Position numbers and translations under genes: made by a program
Source: an uncultured Mycoplasmataceae bacterium
Lineage (GTDB): Bacteria > Bacillota_I > Bacilli_A > Mycoplasmatales > Mycoplasmoidaceae
Length of the DNA: 10,506 nucleotides
Assembly: GCA_947176435.1 (NCBI GenBank)
Contig: CAMWQH010000012.1
Coordinates: 1-10,506 of the forward strand
Direction of reading: 5' to 3'
Notes under the pieces: generated by a model
What the model saw: only the letters and a program-made list of their open reading frames with translations
Told to the model about the DNA's origin: nothing
Databases searched by the model: none
Shown: positions 1-8,256 of the stretch, in pieces
Layout: the number at the start of each line of letters is the position of its first letter
Numbering within the stretch: position 1 is the first letter of the stretch

Positions 1-531
1 ACCAGGAAGTAGAACTTGTCGTATTCAATAATGCTGTTTATTTTTTTCTAAGAATTTTATTAAGTTGATTTCGTTTTGATTTTCAACACCACATAATCCC
101 TTGTGTTTTCTAGGATTAATATGCTTAATATCTACTAATCATAAAGGTTTATATTTAATTATTTTTTTATAGAAACTTAGATTTGTTGAATTAAAAGTAG
201 CTCCAGAAGTATCTAAAGCAATACTTATATTGTTTTCATATCCAAGTCTACAAACTTCTAAACAAAAGTCCATGTGGATTAACGGCTCTCCACCAGACAA
301 AGTTATTCCGCCGTTATTCTTGTAATAAGATTCGTTATGTCTATATCTTTCTATTAATTCTGTAGGCGTAATAAAAGTTTTAGAACCATTTATTTTTCAT
401 GATTCAGGATTGTGACAATATAAACATCTATAAGGACAACCTTGTAAGAATAAAACCAATCTTATTCCTGGTCCATCCACTGCACCAAAACTTTCAATTT
501 TAAAGTATGGTGCTCTTATTTCCTTTTGCAT
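1..531 (-). CDS. pflA: Pyruvate formate-lyase activating enzyme (radical SAM), 3' end cut by window edge
   Basis: This radical-SAM enzyme generates the glycyl radical of pyruvate formate-lyase using S-adenosylmethionine and a [4Fe-4S] cluster. The visible 177 residues (family about 245-250) begin with the PflA signature around residues 14-24 (SFGAVDGPGIR), followed by the cluster motif CxxxCxxC at C32, C36 and C39 (GCPYRCLYCHNPES) and the SAM-binding GGEPL motif at residues 80-84. The open frame runs off the window near the conserved VLLPG segment, so the C-terminus is missing, not broken. Trp codons (ESW, PLW, YWI) are all TGA. The ATG at 531 is the only start before the conserved domain. 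It has no Shine-Dalgarno and lies about 14 bases after a TATAAC box, suggesting a nearly leaderless mRNA. It sits downstream of the split PFL genes, separated by a terminator. Its substrate would be the glycine of the separate small subunit encoded at 864-589. Confidence 0.95.
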
Positions 532-544
532 ACTATATATTAAG

Positions 545-550
545 TTATAC
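545..550 (-). promoter_or_regulatory. Possible -10 box for pflA (TATAAC)
   Basis: TATAAC on the minus strand lies 13 bases before the pflA ATG, between the upstream terminator and the gene. No convincing -35 is visible. If used, transcription would start about 7 bases before the ATG, which fits the absence of a Shine-Dalgarno. This is inference from position and motif only. Confidence 0.35.
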
Positions 551-556
551 AATACA

Positions 557-583
557 AAAATAAAACCCACTCAAAGAGTGGGA
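557..583 (-). terminator. Rho-independent terminator after the PFL small-subunit gene
   Basis: A perfect 7-bp stem (CCCACTC / GAGTGGG, 567-573 with 577-583) with a 3-base loop is followed on the minus strand by a T-rich run (complement of 557-566). It begins 5 bases after the stop codon of the glycyl-radical subunit gene. It closes the two-gene PFL operon and separates it from pflA. Confidence 0.85.
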
Positions 584-588
584 ATTAA

Positions 589-864
589 TTAAATTGATTT
601 GTGGAATGTACGAGCAATAACGTCGTCTTGTTGTGCTTTAGATAACTTAATGAAGTTAACTGCATAACCACTAACACGAATAGTTAATTGAGGATATTTT
701 TCTGGGTGTTTTTGTGCGTCTAATAATGTTTCTTTTGTTAAAACATTTACATTTAGATGATAAGCACCTTTATCAAAATATCCATCCATTAAGTTTACAA
801 GATTTTCATCTCTTACTTTGTTGTCTTGATTGCAATAATCATTTTTATTTATTTTTTTAGCCAT
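589..864 (-). CDS. Stand-alone glycyl-radical subunit of a split pyruvate formate-lyase (GrcA/YfiD-like)
   Basis: This 91-residue protein is the C-terminal glycyl-radical domain of PFL as a separate polypeptide. The radical motif IRVSGYAVNF spans residues 62-71, with the radical Gly at position 66, and the ending (DVIARTFHKSI) matches the C-terminus of PflB and of GrcA/YfiD. Residues 21-41 (NLVNLMDGYF, then HLNVNVL) match the PFL-specific stretch before the radical loop, which E. coli GrcA largely lacks, so it looks PFL-derived. The first 20 residues are polar and Lys-rich. The gene starts 35 bases after the stop of the PFL core gene, with AGGAG (871-875) six bases before the ATG, and a terminator follows. 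In E. coli, GrcA is known to replace the radical domain of oxygen-cleaved PFL. Here the neighbouring core has no radical domain at all, so I infer that this is a permanent subunit. Homology searches may label it grcA. Confidence 0.93.
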   Translation of the reverse strand: MAKKINKNDYCNQDNKVRDENLVNLMDGYFDKGAYHLNVNVLTKETLLDAQKHPEKYPQLTIRVSGYAVNFIKLSKAQQDDVIARTFHKSI

Positions 865-899
865 ATTATTCTCCTACGTTTTTAATATATTAAAATTAA

Positions 900-3017
900 T
901 TATTTTTTGTTAGTTTTTGCTTTTGTTTTTTTAGTCGATTTTTTCTTTGGCAATCTATCAATGTCTAATTCACCATTCATAATCACTAATTCATCATCTT
1001 TTCCTAAAGCACCAGGGATGATTGAGAAAGTATTTGAAATACCATCACCTGCATATTTGAATGGAATCTTAGCAACAGAAGATAAAGAGTTAACTGCACC
1101 AGAATTATCACGTCCATGCATTGGGTTTGCACCAGGAGCAAAAGGTACACCAGCTTTTCTTCCGTCTGGAGTAGCACCAGTATTTTTACCATAAACTACG
1201 TTTGAAGTAATAGTTAAGATTGATGTTGTGATATCAGTACTACGATATGTATAAAGTTTCTTTAATTCTCCCATGAAAAATTTAATTACATCAACAGCAA
1301 GTAAATCAACTTTGTCATCATCATTTCCATATTTAGGAAATTGACCAGTAATTTTGAAATCAACAGCAATTGATCTTCCATTAGGAAGTTTCTTTCAAAC
1401 TGGAGTTACTTTTGCATATTTAATTGCAGATAACGAGTCAGCAACTACAGATAATCCTGCAATACCGGTTGCAAAGAAACGGTGAACGTGTAAGTCATAT
1501 AAAGCCATTTCACCTGCTTCATAATAATATTTATCATGCATGTAGTGAATAACATTTAATGCATTAACGTATAAACCAGCTAATCATTTCATTACTAATT
1601 TATAACGCTCAACTATTTCGTCATAATTTAATGCTTTCTTAGTATCTAATTGACCTAATACGGGACCAAGTCTATATTCTGGGTGCATTTCATCATAACC
1701 ACCGTTTATTGCATACAATAAAGCTTTTGCTAAGTTAGCACGAGCACCAAAGAATTGCATTTGTTTACCAATTTTCATCGGAGAAACACAACAAGCAATA
1801 CCGTAATCATCACCATGAGTTACTCTCATTAAATCATCAGATTCATATTGCATTGAAGAGTATTTAATTGAATATTTTGCACAGAACAACTTAAATGAAC
1901 GAGGTAAGTTTTTTGATCAAAGAATTGTTAAGTTAGGTTCTGGTGAAGGACCCATGTTTGATAAAGTATGAATCATTCTAAAAGAGTTCTTAGTTACTAA
2001 TGGTCTTCCGTCAATACCCATACCACCAATTGATTCGGTTGCTCAAATTGGATCTCCCGAGAATAATGAGTTGTAGTCAGGAGTTCTCATGAATTTAACA
2101 ATACGTAATTTCATTACGAAATGATCCATTAATTCTTGAGCTTCTTTTTCAGTAATTAAACCTTTTTTCAAATCTCTTTCAATATATATATCTAAGAAAG
2201 TAGATGTACGTCCAATAGACATAGCAGCACCATTTTGATCTTTAATTGCAGCTAAATATCCATAGTAAGTTCATTGAATTGCTTCTTGAGCATTCTTTGC
2301 AGGTTTAGAAATATCATGACCATAAGCTAATGCCATTTTTTTCATAGCATTTAATGCTCTAACTTGATCAGCAGCTTCTTCACGAAGTCTGATGATTTCT
2401 GGACGCATTTCTTCACTTAATGCATTAACATCTGCTCTTTTAGCAGCAATTAAATAATCAATACCATATAGAGCGATTCTACGGTAGTCACCAATAATAC
2501 GGCCACGAGAATAAGCATCAGGTAAACCAGTAATAATGTGAGTGTGTCTTGCATCACGCATTTCTTTTGTGTAAACATCGAATACACCTTGGTTGTGAGT
2601 CTTACGATATTTTGTATAGATTTCATCTATTTTTGGATCTGATTCAAATCCGTAAGTTTTAGCAGCTTGTTGAGCCATTCTCACACCACCAATTGGCATG
2701 TAAGCGCGTTTAAATGGTTTATCTGTTTGAACACCAACAATTTTTTCTAATTTTTTATCTAAGTATCCTGGACCATATGCATCGATAAAAGAAACTCTTT
2801 TATCCATGTCAAGAACTCCACCGTTAGCAAGTTCTTTCTTTGTTAGTTCACTAACTTTATTTCATAACTTTGTTGTATTAGATGTAGGACCTTCTAAGAA
2901 ACTATCATCACCTTCATATGGTGTGTAGTTTAACTGGATGAATTGTCTTGTATCAATTTCATCACATCATTGTCCTGGTTTAAAACCATCTCATTCTTTA
3001 AATCAAATTTTGCTCAT
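900..3017 (-). CDS. pflB: Pyruvate formate-lyase core lacking the glycyl-radical domain
   Basis: Formate C-acetyltransferase converts pyruvate and CoA to acetyl-CoA and formate. The frame is continuous for 705 residues when TGA is Trp (W5, W9, W17 and more). The adjacent catalytic cysteines are C409-C410 in HGDDYGIACCVSPM, and the pyruvate-binding Arg is R426 in MQFFGARANLAKALLYA (E. coli C418-C419 and R435). RTPDYNSLFSGDP and GPSPEPNLTILW are also canonical. The protein follows PflB up to NTFSIIPGALGKDDE (residues 662-676), where E. coli PflB continues for about 80 residues containing Gly734. Here it instead ends with about 29 unrelated residues, the last 16 rich in Lys (KKKSTKKTKAKTNKK), then TAA. 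The glycyl-radical domain is the next gene, 35 bases on. The start ATG at 3017 has AGGAGGT (3024-3030) six bases upstream. The core should be inactive alone and needs the small subunit plus the activase. Confidence 0.96.
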
Positions 3018-3046
3018 TGTTTGACCTCCTACTGCTTTAAGTCTAT

Positions 3047-3052
3047 ATTATA
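3047..3052 (-). promoter_or_regulatory. Probable -10 box of the split PFL operon (TATAAT)
   Basis: A perfect TATAAT on the minus strand lies about 30 bases before the PFL core ATG and just after the terminator of the upstream PFOR gene, so the PFL operon probably has its own promoter. The -35 region is AT-only with no clear TTGACA, which is common in mollicutes. Confidence 0.5.
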
Positions 3053-3070
3053 TATTTTTAAAAAATATAT
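3050..3070. repeat. AT-only inverted repeat over the PFL promoter
   Basis: ATATATTTTT and AAAAATATAT form a perfect 10-bp inverted repeat with a 1-base centre. It overlaps the upstream half of the -10 box and the spacer. It could be an operator or simply a product of the AT-rich composition; no known anaerobic regulator site (FNR or Rex type) is recognisable. Confidence 0.3.
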
Positions 3071-3085
3071 AAATAAAAAATGCAC

Positions 3086-3117
3086 AAAAAAAGTACACGC
3101 TTTTTGCATGCACTTTT
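3086..3117 (-). terminator. Rho-independent terminator of the PFOR gene
   Basis: On the minus strand, AAAGTGCATGC, an AAAAA loop and GCGTGTACTTT form an 11-bp stem with two G-U pairs (3106-3116 with 3090-3100; one more A-T pair extends it), running into a 7-base T tract. It starts about 25 bases after the PFOR stop codon and upstream of the PFL promoter, separating the two transcription units. Confidence 0.85.
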
Positions 3118-3142
3118 AATATTGAGTTTTGTGATAGTTAAA

Positions 3143-6100
3143 TTATTTAACTTTTCCCATCAACTTGATTGTTTCAAGTCTTTCAGCGGCATGGATTTTT
3201 GCTTGATCAAAAATCTTGTTTGCAGCATCTGGGTTAGATTTGAATAATCTAGCGTATCTGTTTTCACCCTTAACGAAGTCTTTGTAATCGATTGTTGGAT
3301 CTTTGCTATCAATTGTTAATGGGTTTTCAGTATTACGTGGGTCATATCTAAATAATGATCAGTAACCAGAATCAACAGCTTTCTTCATTTCAGCTTGAGC
3401 ACCACCCATATCAATACCGTGGTTAATACATGGAGCATAAGCGATGATGATACTTGGACCATTGTAAGATTCAGCTTCAGAAATTGCTTTAACAACTTGA
3501 GCTTGGTTTGCACCCATAGAAACTTGAGCAACATATACATCTTTGTAGCTCATCGCAATAGCAGCTAAGTTTTTCTTTCTTGTTTGTTTTCCCTTAGCAG
3601 CTAATTTAGCAATACTTCCTAATGGAGTAGATTTAGATGATTGACCACCAGTATTTGAATATACTTCGGTATCTAAAACTAAGATGTTAACGTTTTGACC
3701 AGAAGCGATTACGTGATCTAAACCACCAAAACCGATATCATATGCTCATCCGTCACCACCAAAGATTCATACAGATTTCTTAGCAAATAAATCAGCGTAA
3801 GCTAAAGCTTTCTTAGCTTCTTCGCTAGTTTCAGCTTTTAATAAACCTTCAACTAATTTAGCTTTTTCTTTAGATTGAACACGATCTTCTCAAACAGCGA
3901 TTAATTCGTTGATTGCTGTTTTTAAGTTTTCAGAAATGTTTTGAGACAATAATCCCTTTAAGCAATCTAAAGCTTGTTCACGACGGTAGTTTGTAGCCAT
4001 TCTCATACCAAAACCAAATTCAGCGTTGTCTTCAAATAAGCTGTTAGCTCATGTAGGACCTTCGTTGTTTTCGTTTGTAGTATATGGACATGTAGGTGAA
4101 CTACTACTATAAATAGAAGAACATCCTGTTGCATTAGCAACGATCATTTCATCACCAAATAATTGAGTAACTAATTTAATATATGGAGTTTCACCACATC
4201 CTGTACAAGCACCACTAAATTCAAAGTATGGTTGTTCGAATTGGATACCTTTAACTGTTTGTTTGTTGAATGGGTTTGCAATTTCGTTTTTTAAACCAGT
4301 GAAGTATTTTCAGTTCTTAGCTTCTTGTTCAAATACTTGTTTGTCGTTAGTCATTTCTAATGCATGAACTGGACAAACACGAGAACAGTTTTCACAACCA
4401 GTACAGTCTAATGAACTTACTTCAATCTTGAATTGAGCATCTTTTACACCGATAGCAGGTTTAGCATTAAATCCTTCAGGACCATTTTTAACTTGTTCTT
4501 CAGTTAATAATTTACTTCTAATAGCTGCATGTGGACAAACTAGTACACATTGACCACATTGAATACATTTTTCAGTAACTCATTTAGGAACACTTTGACT
4601 AATTCCTCTCTTTTCAAACTTAGATGTACCAGTTGGAATAGCACCATCTACAGCAAAATTTGATACAGGCATATCATTACCATGTCTCTTTTCAATTGGA
4701 GAAATGAATTCTTGGTAATATTTAGAAGCAATTTTATCAACTTCTCTTTCAACAGTTGGAGTGTTAACGATTTGGTTAACATCAACTTCGATTAAATCAT
4801 TTGTAGCAGCATCGATTGCTTTCATGTTGCTTTGAACAATTGCATCACCTTTTTTGCTATAAGATTTAATAGCAAAATCTTTCATTTCTTTTTCAGCAAT
4901 TGAGTAATCGATGATTCCTGTAATTTTGAAGAAACATGATTGCATAATTGTATTAATTCTGTTCTTTAATCCAACTGCTTGAGCAACTTTCATAGCAGGA
5001 ATAATATAAAGTTTTGAACCAGTATCTTTTAAGTGTTTCTTGAAGTTTTCTGGTAAATCTTTTGCTAGTTCTTCAACGCTTAATGATGTATTTAATAAAA
5101 CTGTACCGTTTTTCTTTAAACCAGCTAAAACATCATATTTCTTAACAAATGTATAGTTGTGTACAGCAATGAAGTTTGCATCATATACAAAGTAACTACT
5201 TAAGATAGGAGTATCTGAAGTACGTAAGTGAGAAATTGTTAAACCACCAGATTTCTTTGAGTCATATTCAAAGTAACCTTGAATATATTTGTTTGTAGTT
5301 TCACCAATAATCTTAATACTACTCTTGTTGGCTGAAATAGTACCATCTGATCCTAATCCTCAGAATTGACATTCAAAGTATTTGTTGTCTAAACCTTTGA
5401 AGTTCTTTGGAGCTGGTAATGATGTCTTTGTAACATCGTCATTAATACCAACTGTAAAGTGTTTAATAGGGTTACTTGAAACCATGTTTTCATAAACACT
5501 AACTACGTGAGCAGGAACAAAGTCCTTACCACCTAAACCATATCTACCACCAAATGTTTGGATGTTTGTTAAGTTACAATCGTTTAATGCAGCTACAACA
5601 TCTAAATATAATGGTTCACCAATAGAGCCTTGTTCTTTAGTTCTGTCTAAAACAGAAATTCTTTGAACACTCTTTGGTAAAACAGCACCAAATGCTTTAG
5701 TGTTGAATGGACGGTATAAGTGAACTTTTACTAAACCGTATTTTCCGCCGTTTGCATTCAAGTAATCAATAGTTTCTTGAGTTACATCACAGCTACTACC
5801 CATTGTAACGATTACATCAGTAGCATCTTGTGCACCATAATACATAAATGGTTTGTAAGCACGTCCAGTTTTGCTAGCAAGTTCATCCATTGTTTTTTCA
5901 ACAATGTCATAAACTTTGTTGTAGTAAATGTTGCATGCTTCTCTGTTTTGCATGAATGTATCAGGGTTTTGAGCACTACCAGTTAATTTAGGGTGTTCAG
6001 GGTTGTGAGCGTTTGCTTTAAATTTAGCAATTGCTTCTTTAGGAAGCATTTCTTCCATTGTTTCATATGGAATTTCTTCAATCTTAGAAATTTCGTGAGA

Positions 6101-6631
6101 TGTTCTAAAACCATCAAAGAAATGTAAGAATGGTAATGAAGCTTTTAATGCAGATACATGTGCAACTAAAGCCATATCCATAGATTCTTGAACGTTGTTA
6201 GAAGCTAACATACAGAAACCTGTTTGTCTACAAGCCATAACATCTGAGTGTTCACCAAAGATGTTAATTGCTTGAGCAGCAATTGTTCTTGCAGATACAT
6301 GGAAAACTGCAGGTAATAATTCACCAGCAATTTTGTACATGTTAGGGATCATTAATAATAATCCTTGACTTGCTGTATAAGTAGTAGTTAAAGCACCAAC
6401 AGCTAAACTACCGTGAACTGCACCAGCAGCACCAGCTTCTGATTGCATTTCTGCTACAGAAACAGTTTTACCGAAAAGGTTCTTTTTACCTTTTGCAGCT
6501 CATTCATCAATTACTTCAGCCATAGTAGTTGATGGGGTGATTGGGTAAACACAGCTTACTTCACTCATTGCATAACCAACATATGCAGCAGCGGTATTAC
6601 CATCAACCGAAATTAGTTTTTTTTCTTTCAT
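3143..6631 (-). CDS. nifJ: Pyruvate:ferredoxin (flavodoxin) oxidoreductase, single-chain
   Basis: The enzyme oxidises pyruvate with CoA to acetyl-CoA and CO2 and reduces ferredoxin, in the cytoplasm. It has 1162 residues, normal for the fused homodimeric form and without the C-terminal extension of Desulfovibrio africanus PFOR. Domain I carries YPITPSTTMAE (residues 29-39), E65 in AEMQSEAGA and R115 in SARTIAAQ, matching known TPP and pyruvate contacts. Two [4Fe-4S] motifs follow: CIQCGQCVLVCP from C689 and CTGCENCSRVCP from C743. The proximal cluster ligands are C809, C812 (GACTGCGETPYIKL), C837 and C1068 (YAPCINHGI). The TPP/Mg motif GGDGWAYDIGFGGL begins at residue 958, with its Trp encoded by TGA. 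AGGAG (6636-6640) lies four bases before the ATG at 6631. It follows the transporter gene by 81 bases and ends in a strong terminator. Electrons probably pass to the ferredoxin and hydrogenase encoded at 8257-10247. Most mycoplasmas use pyruvate dehydrogenase instead. Confidence 0.98.
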
Positions 6632-6651
6632 AATTCTCCTATATAAATAAT

Positions 6652-6671
6652 CTATTTATAAATATAAATAG
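6652..6671. repeat. Perfect 9-2-9 palindrome in the PFOR leader
   Basis: CTATTTATA and TATAAATAG are perfect inverted copies separated by two bases. They lie between the -10 box and the Shine-Dalgarno of the PFOR gene, around the expected transcription start. This would suit an operator, but the sequence is nearly all A and T and chance is possible. Confidence 0.3.
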
Positions 6672-6678
6672 CAATATC

Positions 6679-6684
6679 ATTATA
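6679..6684 (-). promoter_or_regulatory. Probable -10 box of the PFOR gene (TATAAT)
   Basis: TATAAT on the minus strand lies about 48 bases upstream of the PFOR ATG and 29 bases downstream of the transporter stop codon. The -35 region is unremarkable. No hairpin terminator is seen after the transporter gene, so read-through from it is also possible. Confidence 0.45.
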
Positions 6685-6712
6685 AGAATAAAAATATACA
6701 AAGATTAATAAA

Positions 6713-8185
6713 CTAAAAAAACTTATTTGGTAGGGTTGTTCCAGTAAATAAAAGGACGATAGAACTACCAAAAATTACAAGCATTACTATTCAAATTTTC
6801 TTGTAATATTCCTTGAAACTAATTTCACACTTGTTTAGACCATATATCAACGTAGTTGATATAGGTGTAAATAAATGGATTAAACCATTACCAAAAGAAG
6901 CGCAAAGAATTGAGCTTGAAACACTAACCGAACTATTGCTTGTAGCTAATGATGGCCCAAGTGTAGGATACACCGCTTTTGTCATAGCTGCAATTGAAGG
7001 GATAAATAATGAAACTAAGGTTAAAATTAGGAACATTACAAAGACTAAAAGTATTGGATTCATATTCGAAATACTTGAAATTGTATCAATCAAGATTTTT
7101 TGCAATCCTGTTTCATCAAGAATAACCGATATTCCACTTGCTAAAGAGATTATAAAAACAACAGGAATCATCGTTTTAGCACCTTTAATAAAGTCATTAC
7201 CAAATTCTTTTTCACCTTTTCAGTTAATTAAAGCTGTAACAAACATTGAAACAAAGAATAAAAAAGAAATTTGTAACAATGATCAAGATCCAATATTTGG
7301 GATATTTGAAATTATTTTATCTGGACCACTTGTTTGTCCACCTAAATATGGGAAATATTTAGCTAATATATTACCTAACAGTTGAAATCCATTTAATCCA
7401 GTAACGTTATCTCAAGGAAACATAGCAACAAACATAAAACTAAAAGTAAAAAACATTATTCATAATGTTGCTTTTTTCTTTCCAGTCATTAGATTTTGTT
7501 CACTCTTTTCTAATAAATTTACATCAGTAACTAAACTAACATTTTTGTGTTTTTTAGCGTAATTTAAAGTGAAGATTAATCCTATAGTGCACATTACAAA
7601 AAAAGAAATAAATCTTCATAAAATACCGTCTGAAAAATTGCAAACAATTGATCCTGTAGCTACATTTGTAGCATCAATCGCATTACTTATTAAAATAGGA
7701 TTAATTGTTGAAGCAAACACTCCTATTTCACTTGCAAAAAATACAATTAAAAATGAAGTAAATTTATCATATCCAGCAGAAGTTAATAATGGAGTTATTA
7801 AGAAATAAAATGGTAAAGCCATTACACTTCATGCTCCCAAAAATGATCCAAGTATTGCAAACAACACAAAGATAATTCCGATAAAGAATAATTCTTTGTT
7901 TCTTAACTTAATAAACAATCTCGATATCAATGCATCAATAGAATGAGTTGTTTGCAATAAGTGCATATACGCACCAACAAATAATAAGAATATTAATGTA
8001 GTAGCAGAATTAACAAATCCTTTGATTGGGGCAGTAAAAACTTCTAATAATCCAGCAGGATGAAAATCATATTTATCACTTGGTAAAGATCAATATAAAA
8101 TTCATGAAATAACAATGGTTGTTAATAGCAAGAAAAAGATGATAGCCATCGGCGATAAAAATGGTTTTAACTTTTTCTTATTCAT
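6713..8185 (-). CDS. YfcC/ArcD-like membrane transporter (DcuC superfamily), substrate unknown
   Basis: This 490-residue integral membrane protein is continuous only with TGA as Trp. The N-terminus is short and basic (MNKKKLKPF) and leads straight into a first membrane segment at about residues 12-31; further hydrophobic segments lie at about 61-77, 99-116, 122-135, 141-156, 339-352 and 376-396. Two family-type loops are visible: GVFASTINPILISNA (155-169) and LFIPSIAAMTKAVYP (393-407), followed by SFGNGLIHLFTP (430-441). These resemble the re-entrant motifs of YfcC-type carriers, a family that includes arginine/ornithine antiporters and other carboxylate or amino-acid exchangers. The substrate cannot be read from sequence. 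No Shine-Dalgarno precedes the ATG; a TATAGT box (8207-8212) lies about 22 bases upstream. The gene precedes PFOR on the same strand and is divergent from the hydrogenase gene, so a link to organic-acid or amino-acid exchange in fermentation is possible but unproven. Confidence 0.88.
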
Positions 8186-8187
8186 AA

Positions 8188-8207
8188 TATTTAATTTTAA
8201 TTAAATA
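8188..8207. repeat. Perfect 9-2-9 AT palindrome in the divergent transporter/hydrogenase promoter region
   Basis: TATTTAATT and AATTAAATA are perfect inverted copies separated by TT, in the 71-base gap between the divergent transporter and hydrogenase genes. It lies in the transporter leader and upstream of the hydrogenase -10 box. The 9-2-9 geometry is the same as the palindrome in the PFOR leader, though the sequences differ. It may be chance in such AT-rich DNA. Confidence 0.3.
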
Positions 8208-8212
8208 CTATA
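8207..8212 (-). promoter_or_regulatory. Possible -10 box of the transporter gene (TATAGT)
   Basis: TATAGT on the minus strand lies about 22 bases before the transporter ATG, in the divergent intergenic region. No clear -35 element is present. Confidence 0.35.
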
Positions 8213-8225
8213 AGAGTTTTAAAAA

Positions 8226-8231
8226 TATAAT
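8226..8231 (+). promoter_or_regulatory. Probable -10 box of the hydrogenase-ferredoxin operon (TATAAT)
   Basis: A perfect TATAAT lies 26 bases before the hydrogenase ATG, with the Shine-Dalgarno AAAGGA (8246-8251) between them. The -35 region is AT-rich without a good TTGACA match. Confidence 0.5.
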
Positions 8232-8256
8232 AATTAAAAGTTTTTAAAGGATATTT

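Noticed and set aside
907..1194. Plus-strand open frame opposite the PFL core, and similar ones at 5777-5986, 7569-7808 and (minus) 9270-9539
   Set aside because: All are antisense to strong genes with full-length family motifs and have no motif or start signal of their own.
589..3017. PFL as a frameshifted pseudogene
   Set aside because: Both parts keep all catalytic residues, each has its own start signal and stop, and a 35-base spacer and a terminator follow operon logic. A simple indel does not explain the new core tail.
3359..6448. Several separate short minus-strand genes across the PFOR region
   Set aside because: They are in one frame and separated only by TGA codons; read as Trp they form a single 1162-residue PFOR.
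6813..7385. 190-codon plus-strand open frame antisense to the transporter
   Set aside because: It has no recognisable domain and no ribosome binding site, and it lies wholly opposite a well-supported membrane protein. It is a shadow of that gene.
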